NCBI GenBank assembly: GCA_011523845.1
Contig: WTFV01000014.1
Location: 1-49,417, forward strand
DNA: 49,417 bases
Source: Acidobacteriota bacterium
GTDB taxonomy: Bacteria > Acidobacteriota > Vicinamibacteria > Vicinamibacterales > UBA8438
Reading direction: 5' to 3'
Made by a program: the position numbers and the translations under genes. The notes under the pieces are model-generated. The model made no database searches and was not told where the DNA came from. It saw nothing but the letters and a program-made list of their open reading frames with translations. Positions 1-9,043 of this stretch are shown piece after piece. How positions within the stretch are numbered: position 1 is the first letter of the stretch; each line of letters starts with the position of its first letter.

Positions 1-22
1 GCCGCCGCGGGGCGGCTCGACG

Positions 23-631
23 ATGCCGAGAAACGAGTCTCTCAGGCGGGACCTCCTGGAGATGGCGTCGCTGGACCGCGTCACGCGGGCCGAGCTCGCC
101 GCCTCGGGCGACCTGTTCGACACCGGCTACGAGCCCCGGATGGCCCGCGTCCATGCACGAAATGCACAACGTCTTCGGCGGGTGATCGAGTCCGTCGGAT
201 GGCCGGGGACAGACCTCGTCGGTCCTGACGGTGCAGAGGCTGCCTGGCTGATACTGCAACACGCGATCGCCGAGCCCGACCTGCTCCGCAGCGCGTCGCC
301 TCTCCTGGAGACGGCCGCGCGGGAGGGAAGGGCGGACCCAGCCCACGCGGCAATGCTCGAGGACCGGATCCGGTTCTTCGAGGGCCGGTCCCAGCGCTAT
401 GGAACCCAGCTCGACTGGGACGCCGAGGGGAATCTCTCTCCAGGCGAGGTGGAGGACCCGCATCGGCTGGCCGAGCGCCGACTCGCCGTCGGCCTCCCCC
501 CGCTGGAGGAACAGATCGAGAAGGCGCGCAGCCGGGCGACGGCCGAGGGAGAGCGGCCGCCGGCAGCTCATCAGGCGTACGCGAGAGCGCGGGACGAATG
601 GGCGGCAAGTGTCGGCTGGCGCGGCAGCTGA
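23..631 (+). CDS. DUF6624-like protein
   Basis: A 202-residue soluble protein with no signal peptide or membrane segment. Residues 59-77 read GWPGTDLVGPDGAEAAWLI and residues 125-129 read RYGTQ. This pair of blocks is what I associate with the DUF6624 family, whose biochemical role is not known. The protein is largely charged and helical. The ATG is the first in the frame, only 22 bases from the window edge, so a longer start outside the window cannot be excluded, although the N-terminus looks natural. The next gene starts 266 bases downstream on the same strand, and nothing recognisable lies between them. The family call rests on memory of the motif, not on a search. Confidence 0.7.
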   Translation: MPRNESLRRDLLEMASLDRVTRAELAASGDLFDTGYEPRMARVHARNAQRLRRVIESVGWPGTDLVGPDGAEAAWLILQHAIAEPDLLRSASPLLETAAREGRADPAHAAMLEDRIRFFEGRSQRYGTQLDWDAEGNLSPGEVEDPHRLAERRLAVGLPPLEEQIEKARSRATAEGERPPAAHQAYARARDEWAASVGWRGS

Positions 632-897
632 GTCCACTGTCGGCACATGAGTCCGCCGGTGACCGCGGCGCGTGTTCGGGGCGGCGCCGTCGTGGCGGCG
701 GCGGTCACCATGAGCTACCCTGGACGGGCTCATGACGCCGTGCGAGTACTTTTCGCATCCTACCGACCATCGAGGCGCGGAGGCATAGAGGCCTCGCGCC
801 GTTCCGCTACAGCCACGGTCGCCGGGATCATTTCAGTCGGGCCCATCGCACAACCGAGTTGGTGCGATGGACTTCGTGATCGACGAAAAGGCAACGC

Positions 898-3800
898 ATG
901 CAGCGCATCGGTACCCAACTGGTGTACTCCGCCACCGATATCGTCGGGGCGCTGGAGTGCCGGCACCTCGCGCATCTCGAACGGGCCGCGGTCGATGGCC
1001 ACCTCCAGAGGCCGATGCGCACGGACCCCGTACTGGACCGGATAGCGCAGCGTGGGCTGGATCACGAGCAACGCTTTCTCGCGGAGCTGAACAGAGACGG
1101 CCTGCGCGTCGTCGAGATTCCGCGCGACGAGACGTTGCCGCGGGCGGAGCGGCTCGTGCGAGGACGCGAGGCCACGATCGCGGCGATGCGCGGCGGCGCC
1201 GACGTCATCTATCAGGCCGTGTTCCTCGAAGGGCGTCGTCTCGGCTACGCGGACTTCCTGCGGCGCGTGCAGCAGCCGAGCGAGCTTGGCCCATGGGGCT
1301 ACGAGGTTTGGGACACGAAGCTCGCGCGACACGCGAAGGCATCGGCAGTGCTCCAGCTCTCCATGTACTCGGAGCTGCTCGAGGCAGTGCAAGGGCGGGC
1401 GCCCGAGCACATGCACCTCGCGCTCGGCGGGGTCATGCGCGAGAAGATCTCGTTCCGGGTCGCGGACTATGCCGCCTACTACCGCTCGGTTGCGCGCGAC
1501 TTCGAGGCCTTTCTCGACGATGCCGGCCCCGCGTTTCCTGTGCCCACGAAACCGGAGCCGGTCGAGCACTGCGAGGTCTGCCGTTGGAGCGTCGAGTGCC
1601 GCGCGCAATGGCGGGCGGAGGACGATCTGTCGTTGGTGGCCAACCTGACCAGCGTCCAGCGGCATGCGCTTCACGCGATCGATGTCACCACGCGGACCGG
1701 GCTCGCCGAGCCTGCGACTCCACTTCCCGACCGGATCCCCGGCGCCGGACGGGAGGCGCTGGCGCACATCCGCGCACAGGCGGAGATCCAGGTGCGTGGC
1801 GAGCGCGAGGGCCGTGTGATCGCAGAACGCATCCCACCGGCGAGAGATCGCGAGGGAGCGCTCGTCCCGAACAATGGCCTGCTGATGCTCCCGGAACCCT
1901 CGCCGGGCGATATCTTCTTCGATATCGAGGGTGACCCGTTCTTCGGCTCGGACGAGGTCGACGGCATCGACTATCTCTTCGGCGTGATCGAGCCGGGACG
2001 GACTGGACCGGATGGCCAGCCGGCGTTTTGTGCCTTCTGGTCGATCGAAGGCGGTACGGTCACCACGGCCGGAGAGCGCGCCGCGTTCGAGGCGTTCATC
2101 GACCTGGTCACGGATCGGCTGCGATCCCATCCGAACCTGCACGTCTACCACTACGCGCCGTACGAGCCGACGGCCGTCAAGCGGCTCGCAGGCCGCTACG
2201 GCACCCGCGAGGAGGAGGTCGACCGGCTGCTGCGGGGCGGTGTCTTCGTCGATCTCTATCGCGCGGTGCGGCAGGGAATCCGTGCGTCCGTCGAGAGCTA
2301 CTCGATCAAGCGGCTCGAACCGCTCTACGGCTTCGAGCGGGAGGTCGATTTGCGGGACGCGGGGACGAGCATCGTCGAGTTCGAGACCTGGCTCGAGTTG
2401 GGCCGGGGAGACGAGCGCGACGACCTGCTCGCGCAGATCGCGGGCTACAACCGCGACGATTGCATCTCGACGCAGCGGTTGCGGGACTGGCTGGAGGCGC
2501 AGCGCGCGGCGCTCGCCGCGGAGCTCGGCGACCTGCCCCGCCCGACCGTACCCGAACCGGAGCAGGTCGAGGACAGCGACGCGCAACAGGCGGTAAACGC
2601 GCTCGTCGACGCGCTCGCTGCCGGGCTGCCTGACGATGCGGAAGACAGGGACGACGCCGAGCGCGGACGCTGGCTGCTGGCGCAGCTTCTGAACTGGCAT
2701 CGCCGGGAGGGGAAGTCGTTCTGGTGGCGCTACTTCTATCTGTCGGAGGAGCTCACCGATGCGGAGCGCCGGGAGGAATCCGACGCTCTCGGCGAGCTGA
2801 CCTTCGAGCGTTCGTGGCGCGACCCCGCTCCCAGGGCGAGATCGACGATCTATCGCTTCGGATTCCCACCGCAGGAACACCGGATCCGCGTCGGAGACCA
2901 GCCGCACGATCCTGTGACCGGTAAGGCTGCGGGGACTGTCTTCAGCTTGGGCGACGACTACATCGACCTGAGACGTGGTTCTGGGAGTCCGGTACCGAAC
3001 CCGACTTCCCTCATTCCGCACGATTATGTCCGCCCGGCGCCGAAGCCCGAGAGCCTCCAACGGCTGGCGCGGTGGGTACTCGAGCACGGTATCGACGGAC
3101 CCGGCGAGTACCGCGCCGGGCGCGATCTGCTGATGCGCCGCGCGCCGCGGGCGGGGCGGCGCGACGGCCAAGCGCTCAGAGGAGACGACGCCGCGCAGGA
3201 TGCCGCGCGACGCCTCGTGCTCGCGCTCGACGAGAGCTACCTCGCGATCCAGGGCCCGCCGGGATCGGGAAAGAGCACGGTCGGTGCGCGGATGATCGTC
3301 GATCTCGTGGCGGCGGGAAAGCGTGTCGGCGTTGCCGCGAACAGCCACAAGGTGATCGGGGAGCTGCTCGAGAAGGCCGCCAGCGATGCGCGCGAGCGAG
3401 GCATTGCGATCGCTATCGGTCAACGGACCGGCGAGCGCGAGACCACATACCGAGAGGCTGTTCGTCTCGGCAGCAACGCCGAGGCACGCGACGCCCTCGA
3501 CGAAGGAACGGTCGACGTGGTCGGTGGCACCGCCTGGCTGTGGGCGCGGGACGACATGGTCCGGAGCGTCGACGTGCTATTCATCGACGAGGCCGGCCAG
3601 ATGTCTCTCGCGGACGCGGTCGCCGCTTCATCGTGCGCCACGAACCTCGTGATGCTCGGCGATCCGCAACAGCTCGACCAGCCGCTGCAGGGGACCCACC
3701 CGCCGGGGGCGGAGCGTTCGGCGCTTGCCCATCTGCTCGACGGCGAGGCGGTGATGCCCGACCACCTCGGCCTATTCCTCGACGGCACGTGGCGCCTGCA

Positions 3801-4386
3801 CCCGAGCATCTGCGCCTATACGTCCGAGGTCTTCTATTCCGGACGTCTGGGTCCCCATCCGGGCCGAGAAGCCCTCGCGGTCGCCGGGAATCCACCGCTC
3901 GACGGGGCCGGCATCCGATTCATTCCCGTGCCGCACGACGGCCATTCCAGCGAGTCGCCGGAGGAAGCCGTCGCGATCGCCGCGGCGGTGCGCCAACTGC
4001 TCGCCCAGGGTGCGGAGTGGACCGCTGCGCAGCGGACAAGCCGGCCGCTTACCCGGGACGACATCCTGATCATCACGCCGTACAACGCCCAGGTTGCGGA
4101 GCTGGCGGAGGCACTCCCCGGTTTCCGCATCGGCACGGTGGACAAGTTCCAGGGTCAGGAAGCGCCGGTCTCGATCTATTCGATGGCCACGAGCTCGGCG
4201 GCCGACGCACCACGCGGGATGGAGTTCCTGTACAGCCGCAAGCGCCTGAACGTCGCGACGAGCCGAGCCCGATGCGTGGCTGCCGTCGTCGCGAGCCCGC
4301 ACATTCTGCGTGCGCGTTGCCGCACGCCCCGGCAGATGCGGCTCGCGAACGCGCTCGCCCGGCTCGTGGAGTGCGCCACCGCGTAG
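898..4386 (+). CDS. TM0106-type RecB-like nuclease fused to a superfamily 1 DNA helicase
   Basis: A 1162-residue nuclease-helicase with three parts. Residues 1 to about 250 are a RecB/Cas4-like nuclease with a WDTKLA core near residue 137, a QLSMY block near 150, and four cysteines (C21, C225, C228, C234) spaced as in the 4Fe-4S clusters of Cas4 and AddB. Residues 340 to about 530 resemble a DEDD 3'-5' exonuclease, with D342 and E344 in FFDIEGDPFF and a later YNRDDC. The C-terminal third is a DNA2/UPF1-like helicase with Walker A GPPGSGKST near 785, FIDEAGQ near 895 and TVDKFQGQE near 1080. The likely role is DNA end processing or repair; a defence role is also possible given the island that follows. 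All motifs are intact and the length is usual for the family. Confidence 0.9.
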   Translation: MQRIGTQLVYSATDIVGALECRHLAHLERAAVDGHLQRPMRTDPVLDRIAQRGLDHEQRFLAELNRDGLRVVEIPRDETLPRAERLVRGREATIAAMRGGADVIYQAVFLEGRRLGYADFLRRVQQPSELGPWGYEVWDTKLARHAKASAVLQLSMYSELLEAVQGRAPEHMHLALGGVMREKISFRVADYAAYYRSVARDFEAFLDDAGPAFPVPTKPEPVEHCEVCRWSVECRAQWRAEDDLSLVANLTSVQRHALHAIDVTTRTGLAEPATPLPDRIPGAGREALAHIRAQAEIQVRGEREGRVIAERIPPARDREGALVPNNGLLMLPEPSPGDIFFDIEGDPFFGSDEVDGIDYLFGVIEPGRTGPDGQPAFCAFWSIEGGTVTTAGERAAFEAFIDLVTDRLRSHPNLHVYHYAPYEPTAVKRLAGRYGTREEEVDRLLRGGVFVDLYRAVRQGIRASVESYSIKRLEPLYGFEREVDLRDAGTSIVEFETWLELGRGDERDDLLAQIAGYNRDDCISTQRLRDWLEAQRAALAAELGDLPRPTVPEPEQVEDSDAQQAVNALVDALAAGLPDDAEDRDDAERGRWLLAQLLNWHRREGKSFWWRYFYLSEELTDAERREESDALGELTFERSWRDPAPRARSTIYRFGFPPQEHRIRVGDQPHDPVTGKAAGTVFSLGDDYIDLRRGSGSPVPNPTSLIPHDYVRPAPKPESLQRLARWVLEHGIDGPGEYRAGRDLLMRRAPRAGRRDGQALRGDDAAQDAARRLVLALDESYLAIQGPPGSGKSTVGARMIVDLVAAGKRVGVAANSHKVIGELLEKAASDARERGIAIAIGQRTGERETTYREAVRLGSNAEARDALDEGTVDVVGGTAWLWARDDMVRSVDVLFIDEAGQMSLADAVAASSCATNLVMLGDPQQLDQPLQGTHPPGAERSALAHLLDGEAVMPDHLGLFLDGTWRLHPSICAYTSEVFYSGRLGPHPGREALAVAGNPPLDGAGIRFIPVPHDGHSSESPEEAVAIAAAVRQLLAQGAEWTAAQRTSRPLTRDDILIITPYNAQVAELAEALPGFRIGTVDKFQGQEAPVSIYSMATSSAADAPRGMEFLYSRKRLNVATSRARCVAAVVASPHILRARCRTPRQMRLANALARLVECATA

Positions 4387-4465
4387 GAGCTCTCCCAGTT
4401 CTGCGCCAGTTCCTTTCAAGGCCGCCTGCGCATCATCTCAAGAGTGGGGGATGTGTGAGCATCGC

Positions 4466-4786
4466 TCAGAGAGATCGGGATCGGGCCGGCTCGTACCGCT
4501 CGACGGCGATTTCGTTCGCCCGGGCGCGCATGCGCGAGGCGTCGTGCCAGGCCTGCATCCGGAGCAGCATGTCCATGCTCACGTCGAACGCCTTCTCAAT
4601 GCGCAGCGCCATCTCCGGGGAAAGCGAGGCGTTGCCGTTCAGCAGCGCGGAGAGCGTGCTCCTGCGGACACCGAGAATTGCGGCGGCCCGGGAAACGTTG
4701 AGACCCAGCTCGTCAATCACCTCCGCGCGGATGAAGTCGCCTGGATGAGAGGGCGTCATGTTCACCTGGATTCCGATGGCAGTCAT
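4466..4786 (-). CDS. higA: HigA-type XRE antitoxin
   Basis: A 106-residue helix-turn-helix antitoxin that normally binds a HigB RNase and represses its own operon. The sequence has the family start HPGDFIRAEVIDELGLNVS and the HTH core AAAILGVRRSTLSALLNG, then ALRIEKAFDVSMDMLLRMQ. The start at 4786 is chosen because GGAGG lies 10 bases upstream, and because the ATG overlaps the stop of the upstream toxin frame (TGATG), giving the usual toxin-first coupling. An internal ATG at 4759 would remove nine residues. The open frame is intact, although the toxin is broken. It may still act as an antitoxin against HigB made elsewhere or as a plain repressor; that is inference. Confidence 0.85.
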   Translation of the reverse strand: MTAIGIQVNMTPSHPGDFIRAEVIDELGLNVSRAAAILGVRRSTLSALLNGNASLSPEMALRIEKAFDVSMDMLLRMQAWHDASRMRARANEIAVERYEPARSRSL

Positions 4787-5076
4787 CAGTGGTAGTCCTC
4801 CAAGTGCAAGCGTTCGACGGAGCTGTCTACTTCCTCGAACGTGATTCGCCAGTTGCCTGAGACCGACACGCTCCATTAGCCCCGCCGGTCCCCCGTCAGC
4901 CGGTGCACTCGCCAACCGCTCGGCGCGCCGGCGATGAAGTCGTCGATGTCTTCCGCCAGGAGCAGGACTGTCAAGATCCTGCGGATCCGGCCTGCCAGTT
5001 CCGACGGCAGAAACCGGGGCGTGTCGTCCTCGAGCAGACGGCGCAGTCCCCGGTGACGCACCGAACGAACGATCAT
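4786..5076 (-). pseudogene. higB: HigB/RelE-type toxin interrupted by one nonsense codon
   Basis: A 96-residue frame reading from ATG 5076 to the TGA that overlaps higA. It matches the HigB fold throughout: MIVRSVRHRGLRRLLED at the start, RVHRLTGDRRG in the middle, then SVSGNWRITFEE and a final LHLEDYH. A single TAA at 4876-4878 falls between GDRRG and WSVSVSGNWR, where family members have a sense codon (often Q or E). Both sides stay in frame, so this is one substitution and not a deletion. The truncated 66-residue product would lack the GNWRI strand and the C-terminal region that carry the RNase site. It could be a sequencing error; reads would settle that. Confidence 0.85.
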
Positions 5077-5449
5077 CTCTCAAGCGTACGGTAATACCGA
5101 GCACTTCGCGGAGCAACACAGCCACCGGCCCGCCGTTGCTGCGCGGGCCGGTGGCGGCGATGGAGTGATGAGCGGTTGGCAAGCGTCGAGGCGGCCGCGG
5201 CGGTGGACGTCGTCGTGGTGAGAACCTTGCGCAGTTGCCTGCGCCGCTCGGTGTTCGCGTTGCTGCCCCGCCACGTTCGGCGGCGGGCAGCGGACCTGTG
5301 CGAGGACGGAGGCTATGATGTAGCGCCGTGCGCCGCATCGATCCGGCGACAACGCCGCCGCGCCGTCGTCGCGGGCGGCGTCAACGGCATCCACCGTGTC
5401 TCTGCAAACGCCGCCCGACGATGTTCGGAAGGAGGGGGGAAGCCGGCCC
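5077..5449. other. Intergenic region between the higBA promoter side and hsdM
   Basis: About 370 bases without a convincing gene. The higBA operon starts leftward and the type I methylase starts rightward, so both promoters should lie here. A TATGAT at 5314-5319 is a possible -10 element for the rightward gene, but I see no good -35 at 17 bases. The stretch 5400-5449 ends in a GGAAGGAGGGGG run that serves as the ribosome binding site of hsdM. Confidence 0.4.
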
Positions 5450-7308
5450 ATGCCAACGAAGCGTGCCGTTCTTGCCGGACTGTCCGCCGAGGAGCTCCGC
5501 GCGAATGTCGACTACTACGAGCTGGCGCTCGCCGATCGCCGCGTCAAGGCGTAGCTCGTCGATGCGCTCGCTGGTTCGCGCCGGGCTCGGCTGGACGAGA
5601 TTCTCGCGGATCTCTCCCGGGATCGCCTGAAGGAGCTTTGCCGAGCGCTCGGCCTGGAGGATTCCGGTCGCAGGAAGGCAGATCTCGTCGCCCGCCTCAT
5701 GACGCCGGCAGCGGTCGCGAGGAGCAACGACGAGGCAGCCGCCCCGCCTGCGCCGCCAAAACCAGCCGCAGCTTCATCGATGCCCGCCGCAGCTCCATCG
5801 AGCCCGTCCGGGGAGGCGCTGAGCGTCGCGCAGCTCGAGCAGTACCTCTGGTCGGCCGCCGACATCCTGCGCGGATCGATAGACAGCAGCGACTACAAGA
5901 CCTACATCTTCGGCCTGCTGTTCCTGAAGCGGCTGTCGGACCGTTTCGAGGAAGAGGCGCAGAAGCTCGTCGCCGACGGTGTCTCCGAGACGGTGGCGTG
6001 GACCGACCCGGACGAGCACCAGTTCTTCGTGCCGGACCGGGCGCGCTGGGGCACAATCCAGAAGACGGCTACCAACATCGGCGAGTCGCTGAACAAGGCG
6101 TGCGCGGCGCTGGAGGAGCAGAACGCGGCGCTGGAAGGCGTACTCGCCGGCATCGACTACAACGACGAGCGGAGGCTCGGCGACGCGAGGAACCGCGACA
6201 CCGTCTTCGCGCGACTGGTCCAGCATTTCTCGGAGGTCTCGCTCCGCAACGACCGCATGGCCGAGCCCGACCTGCTCGGCCGCGCCTACGAGTACCTCAT
6301 CGAGCAGTTCGCCGACGATGCGGGCAAGAAGGGCGGCGAGTTCTACACGCCGCGGATGGTAGTCAGCTCATCGTAGAGTTGCTGGCGCCCACCGAGCGGA
6401 TGCGCATCTGCGACCCGACCGCCGGCTCCGGCGGCATGCTGATCGAGTGCGCCCACCACATCGAACGGCAGGGAGGGAACCCGCGCAACCTGACGCTCCA
6501 CGGCCAGGAGAAGAACCTGAGCACGTGGGCCATCTGCAAGATGAACATGCTGCTCCACGGGCTGCCCGACGCGCGCATCGAGAAGGGAGACACGATCCGC
6601 GACCCGAAGCTGGTCGACGAGGGCGAGCTGCTGCTCTACGACCGGGTGATCGCCAACCCTCCGTTCAGCCTCGATGAGTGGGGCCGCGAGATGGCCGAGA
6701 ACGACGGCCATGCGCGCTTCCGGTTCGGCGTGCCGCCGAAGACGAAGGGGGACCTCGCGTTCGTCCAGCACATGGTGGCGGTGCTGAACGCGTCGGGGCG
6801 GCTCGGCGTCGTGATGCCGCACGGCGTGCTGTTCCGCGGCAGCGCGGAAGGGAGAATCCGCCAGGGGCTGCTGCAGGAGGACCTCTTCGAGGCGGTCATC
6901 GGCCTCGCGCCAAACCTCTTCTACGGCACCGGCATCCCGGCGTCCGTTCTGGTGCTGAACCGGGACAAGGCGGCGGCGCGCAGGGGCAAGGTGCTGTTCA
7001 TCGACGCGTCGGGGGAGTTCGAGGAGGGGAGCAACCAGAACCGGCTGCGGGGTCAGGACATCGAGCACATCGCCGGGACGTTCCACGCCTACGTCGACGT
7101 GGAGAAGTACGCTCGGGTCGTGCCGCTTGCGGATATAGAGGAGAACGACTGGAACTTGAACATCAGCCGGTACGTGGACACGTCGGAGGAGGAAGAGCGT
7201 ATCGACGTCGCAGAGGCGGTGCGGAAGCTCCGAGAACTGGAACAAGAGCGCGCGGCGGCCGAGGCGACGATGAACCGGTATCTGGCGGGGTTGGGTTATG
7301 AGCGGTAA
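5450..7308 (+). pseudogene. hsdM: Type I restriction methylase HsdM, broken by a nonsense codon and a frameshift
   Basis: An N6-adenine methylase of about 620 codons if repaired. The start at 5450 has an excellent GGAGGGGGG site. The N-terminus carries a SAP-like segment (DRLKELCRALGLEDSGRRKA). Next come the HsdM helical domain (LWSAADILRGSID and FGLLFLKRLSDRFEEE), GGEFYTPRMV, motif I DPTAGSGG, and motif IV NPPF. There are two lesions. TAG at 5552-5554 ends the frame after codon 34. A one-base loss near 6361, between TPRMV and SQLIVELL, shifts the frame: the first part runs to 6376 and the second continues to 7308. Reinitiation at ATG 5699 would give only the N-terminal half. The gene overlaps hsdS by 11 bases. 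It is very unlikely to make an active methylase. Confidence 0.85.
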
Positions 7309-8098
7309 CCTCCGTGTTTCGCGACATCGAGTCCAAACGTCGATTGGTATGCTCCCTGCCGATTGGGAGGTAGTGCGTCTAGGCGAGAACGCCCACATCA
7401 AGGCTAGAATTGGTTGGAGAGGACTTAGCGCTGACGAATACACCTCAGATGGACCCCTGCTCGTAGCTGGGACACACATAAAGGGTGCACGTATTGATTG
7501 GACGTCCTGCGATCATGTTTCGGAGTTTCGGTACGAAGAGTCGCCCGAAATACAACTACAAGAAGGGGACGTGATTCTCTCTAAAGATGGGACTTTGGGT
7601 CGGATTGGACTTGTAGAGCGCCTCCCAGGAAGAGCGACAATCAACGGCACGATGATGCTCGTGCGGCCGTCACGCGGAGTGTTCGAGCCAAAGTTTCTAT
7701 ACCATTACCTGCAAGGCAGGAATTTCCGCAGGTTCATCAAGGAAAAGGTATCGGGAAGCAGCGTGCCTCATATTTTCCAGAGAGACATGGTGCGTCTTCT
7801 CGTTCCTGGCCCCCGTCTCCCCGAGCAGCGCAAGATCGCCACCATCTTGTCCTCCGCGCGCTGGTCGAGGAGCTTCTCCGCGAGCAGATCGAGGCGCGGC
7901 TTCGTGCGCGGGCCAGATTGCGGGCTACACGCTGACCAGCGCAGCGGGAGCGGGTTCGCCATCCGCGCGAGGCGGGCGAGTTCGGCCGGTGGCGAGCGCC
8001 GCGAGCGCGGGAGCGCCGGAGCGGCGGAGCGCCGCGTCATTCGGGACACGCGCGGCCGAAGACGCGATGTGGCGAAACGGCATGTCGTTGAATCGTAA
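7298..8098 (+). pseudogene. hsdS: Half-length type I specificity subunit HsdS
   Basis: A 266-codon frame. Only residues 1 to about 185 look like HsdS: LPADWEVVRLGE, then a target recognition domain with DVILSKDGTLGRIGLVE and FLYHYLQGRNFRRFI, ending at RLPEQRKIATILSS. That gives one recognition domain; usual HsdS proteins have two and about 400-450 residues. After about 7853 the frame becomes arginine- and serine-rich with no family features, which suggests that sequence was joined there by a deletion. The recognition domain is clearly less GC-rich than its surroundings, as is common for horizontally exchanged specificity domains. A half HsdS can act as a dimer in some systems, but the broken hsdM upstream makes function unlikely. 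Confidence 0.75.
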
Positions 8099-8330
8099 CT
8101 GACTGAAAGGAAAAAAGTTATGGGCCTCCTCCGATCCCCACCCTGGGCACTACCTCTCAGTTTCCGACGGTCGCCGCCGACGATAAGCAATGGTGCGTCG
8201 TCGAGAGCAAGACCGCAGAAGGTTCTCGACGCGCTGCCGGAGGCCCGGGACCCCCTGAGAGGATCGATCCTCGGCGCGCCACGGCGGACTCACCCGCGAT
8301 GGTCAGTCAATAGTCGGTTAGGATGGGGGC

Positions 8331-8495
8331 ATGTACGACGTGAACCTCATTGAAGTTCTGACGCTCGCCGCGGCGCTCTATGCGGCCGTCATGGGCCATC
8401 GGCTGCAACGTCGCTTCGACGTGCTGGCCGGCAAGGTGGCCAGCCTCGAAACCGCGCACAACACCCACGTGAACGCGCCCGGCCTGCACAGCTAA
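8331..8495 (+). CDS. Small single-pass membrane protein
   Basis: A 54-residue frame with ATG at 8331 and TAA at 8493-8495. The first half is a plausible transmembrane helix (LIEVLTLAAALYAAVMGH) followed by the basic HRLQRRF and an amphipathic tail (LAGKVASLETAHNTH). An AGGATGGGG run lies just upstream. The design (short N-terminus, one helix, short coiled tail) resembles the protein at 9411-9725, which also sits in the decayed island. No family is recognised. Such proteins occur among holins, toxins and phage accessory genes, but nothing here proves that. The bases from 8099 to 8330 between the hsdS frame and this one hold no gene I can support. Confidence 0.45.
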   Translation: MYDVNLIEVLTLAAALYAAVMGHRLQRRFDVLAGKVASLETAHNTHVNAPGLHS

Positions 8496-8648
8496 ACGCG
8501 TGCACGGGGAACGAGCGGCCGCCGGCGCAGGAACTGCAACCCTGGGGTGGCGCGGGCAGTCAACGCGCCGGGGCGCAGGGGTGGCCCAGGGGTGCACGTT
8601 GGTGGCTGAGTCCGGCGAGCCGTCAGCCCGTCATCCGCCGGCATGCCC

Positions 8649-8677
8649 TTGACTGCATATGTGCCTGGAGTCATATT
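8649..8677 (+). promoter_or_regulatory. Sigma70-like promoter of the RelE/XRE locus
   Basis: TTGACT at 8649-8654 and CATATT at 8672-8677 are separated by 17 bases. The GTG start of the toxin frame follows at 8684, so the transcript would be almost leaderless. The AT-rich patch stands out in the surrounding GC-rich DNA. Confidence 0.5.
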
Positions 8678-8683
8678 GGTAGC

Positions 8684-9043
8684 GTGGCCTGGGAGGTCGT
8701 CTTCCATCCGGACTTCGATCCGGAGTTCGACGCCCTGGAGTCCGAAGTGCAGGACGAATTGCTCGCGCACGCGAAGCTCCTCGAGGCGTTCGGGCCAACG
8801 CTGGGGCGCCCGCGAGCCGACACCCTCAAGGGGTCGCGCCACGCCAACATGAAGTAGCTCCGCTTCACCGCCGCCTGGCGGATCGCTTTCGCTTTCGACC
8901 CCGAGCGCAAGGCCGTCCTTCTGGCCGCCGCGGACAAGTCGGGGGTCGCCGAGCGACGACTCTACCGACGGCCGATCGGCAAGGCGGACGAGCGCTTCGA
9001 TCGGCACCTCGATCGTCTGATGGCCGCGAGGAGGACGAGATGA
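8684..9043 (+). pseudogene. RelE/HigB-like toxin interrupted by one nonsense codon
   Basis: A 119-residue frame reading WEVVFHPDFDPEFDAL, then LKGSRHANMK, a TAG at 8855-8857, and then LRFTAAWRIAFAFDPERKAVLL and KSGVAERRLYRRPI. This is the phage Gp49-like HigB family, in which the interrupted place reads NMKELRF; GAG to TAG is therefore the likely change. The rest of the frame is intact up to a TGA that overlaps the antitoxin ATG (ATGA at 9040-9043). Without the C-terminal half the toxin would lack its catalytic basic residues. It is the second toxin in this island killed by one stop codon while its antitoxin stays open. Confidence 0.85.

Noticed and set aside
632..1045. Small overlapping frames between the DUF6624-like gene and the nuclease-helicase
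   Set aside because: They overlap the start of the helicase gene or lack any motif; nothing supports a gene.
6350..6376. Programmed frameshift in hsdM
   Set aside because: No slippery heptamer or downstream hairpin is evident at the shift, and a stop codon already interrupts the same gene upstream.
4786..9043. Stop-codon reassignment to explain the in-frame TAG/TAA codons
   Set aside because: TAG, TAA and TGA all end intact genes in this window (TonB receptor TAG, quinoprotein 3 TGA, hsdM TAA), so all three codons still act as stops.
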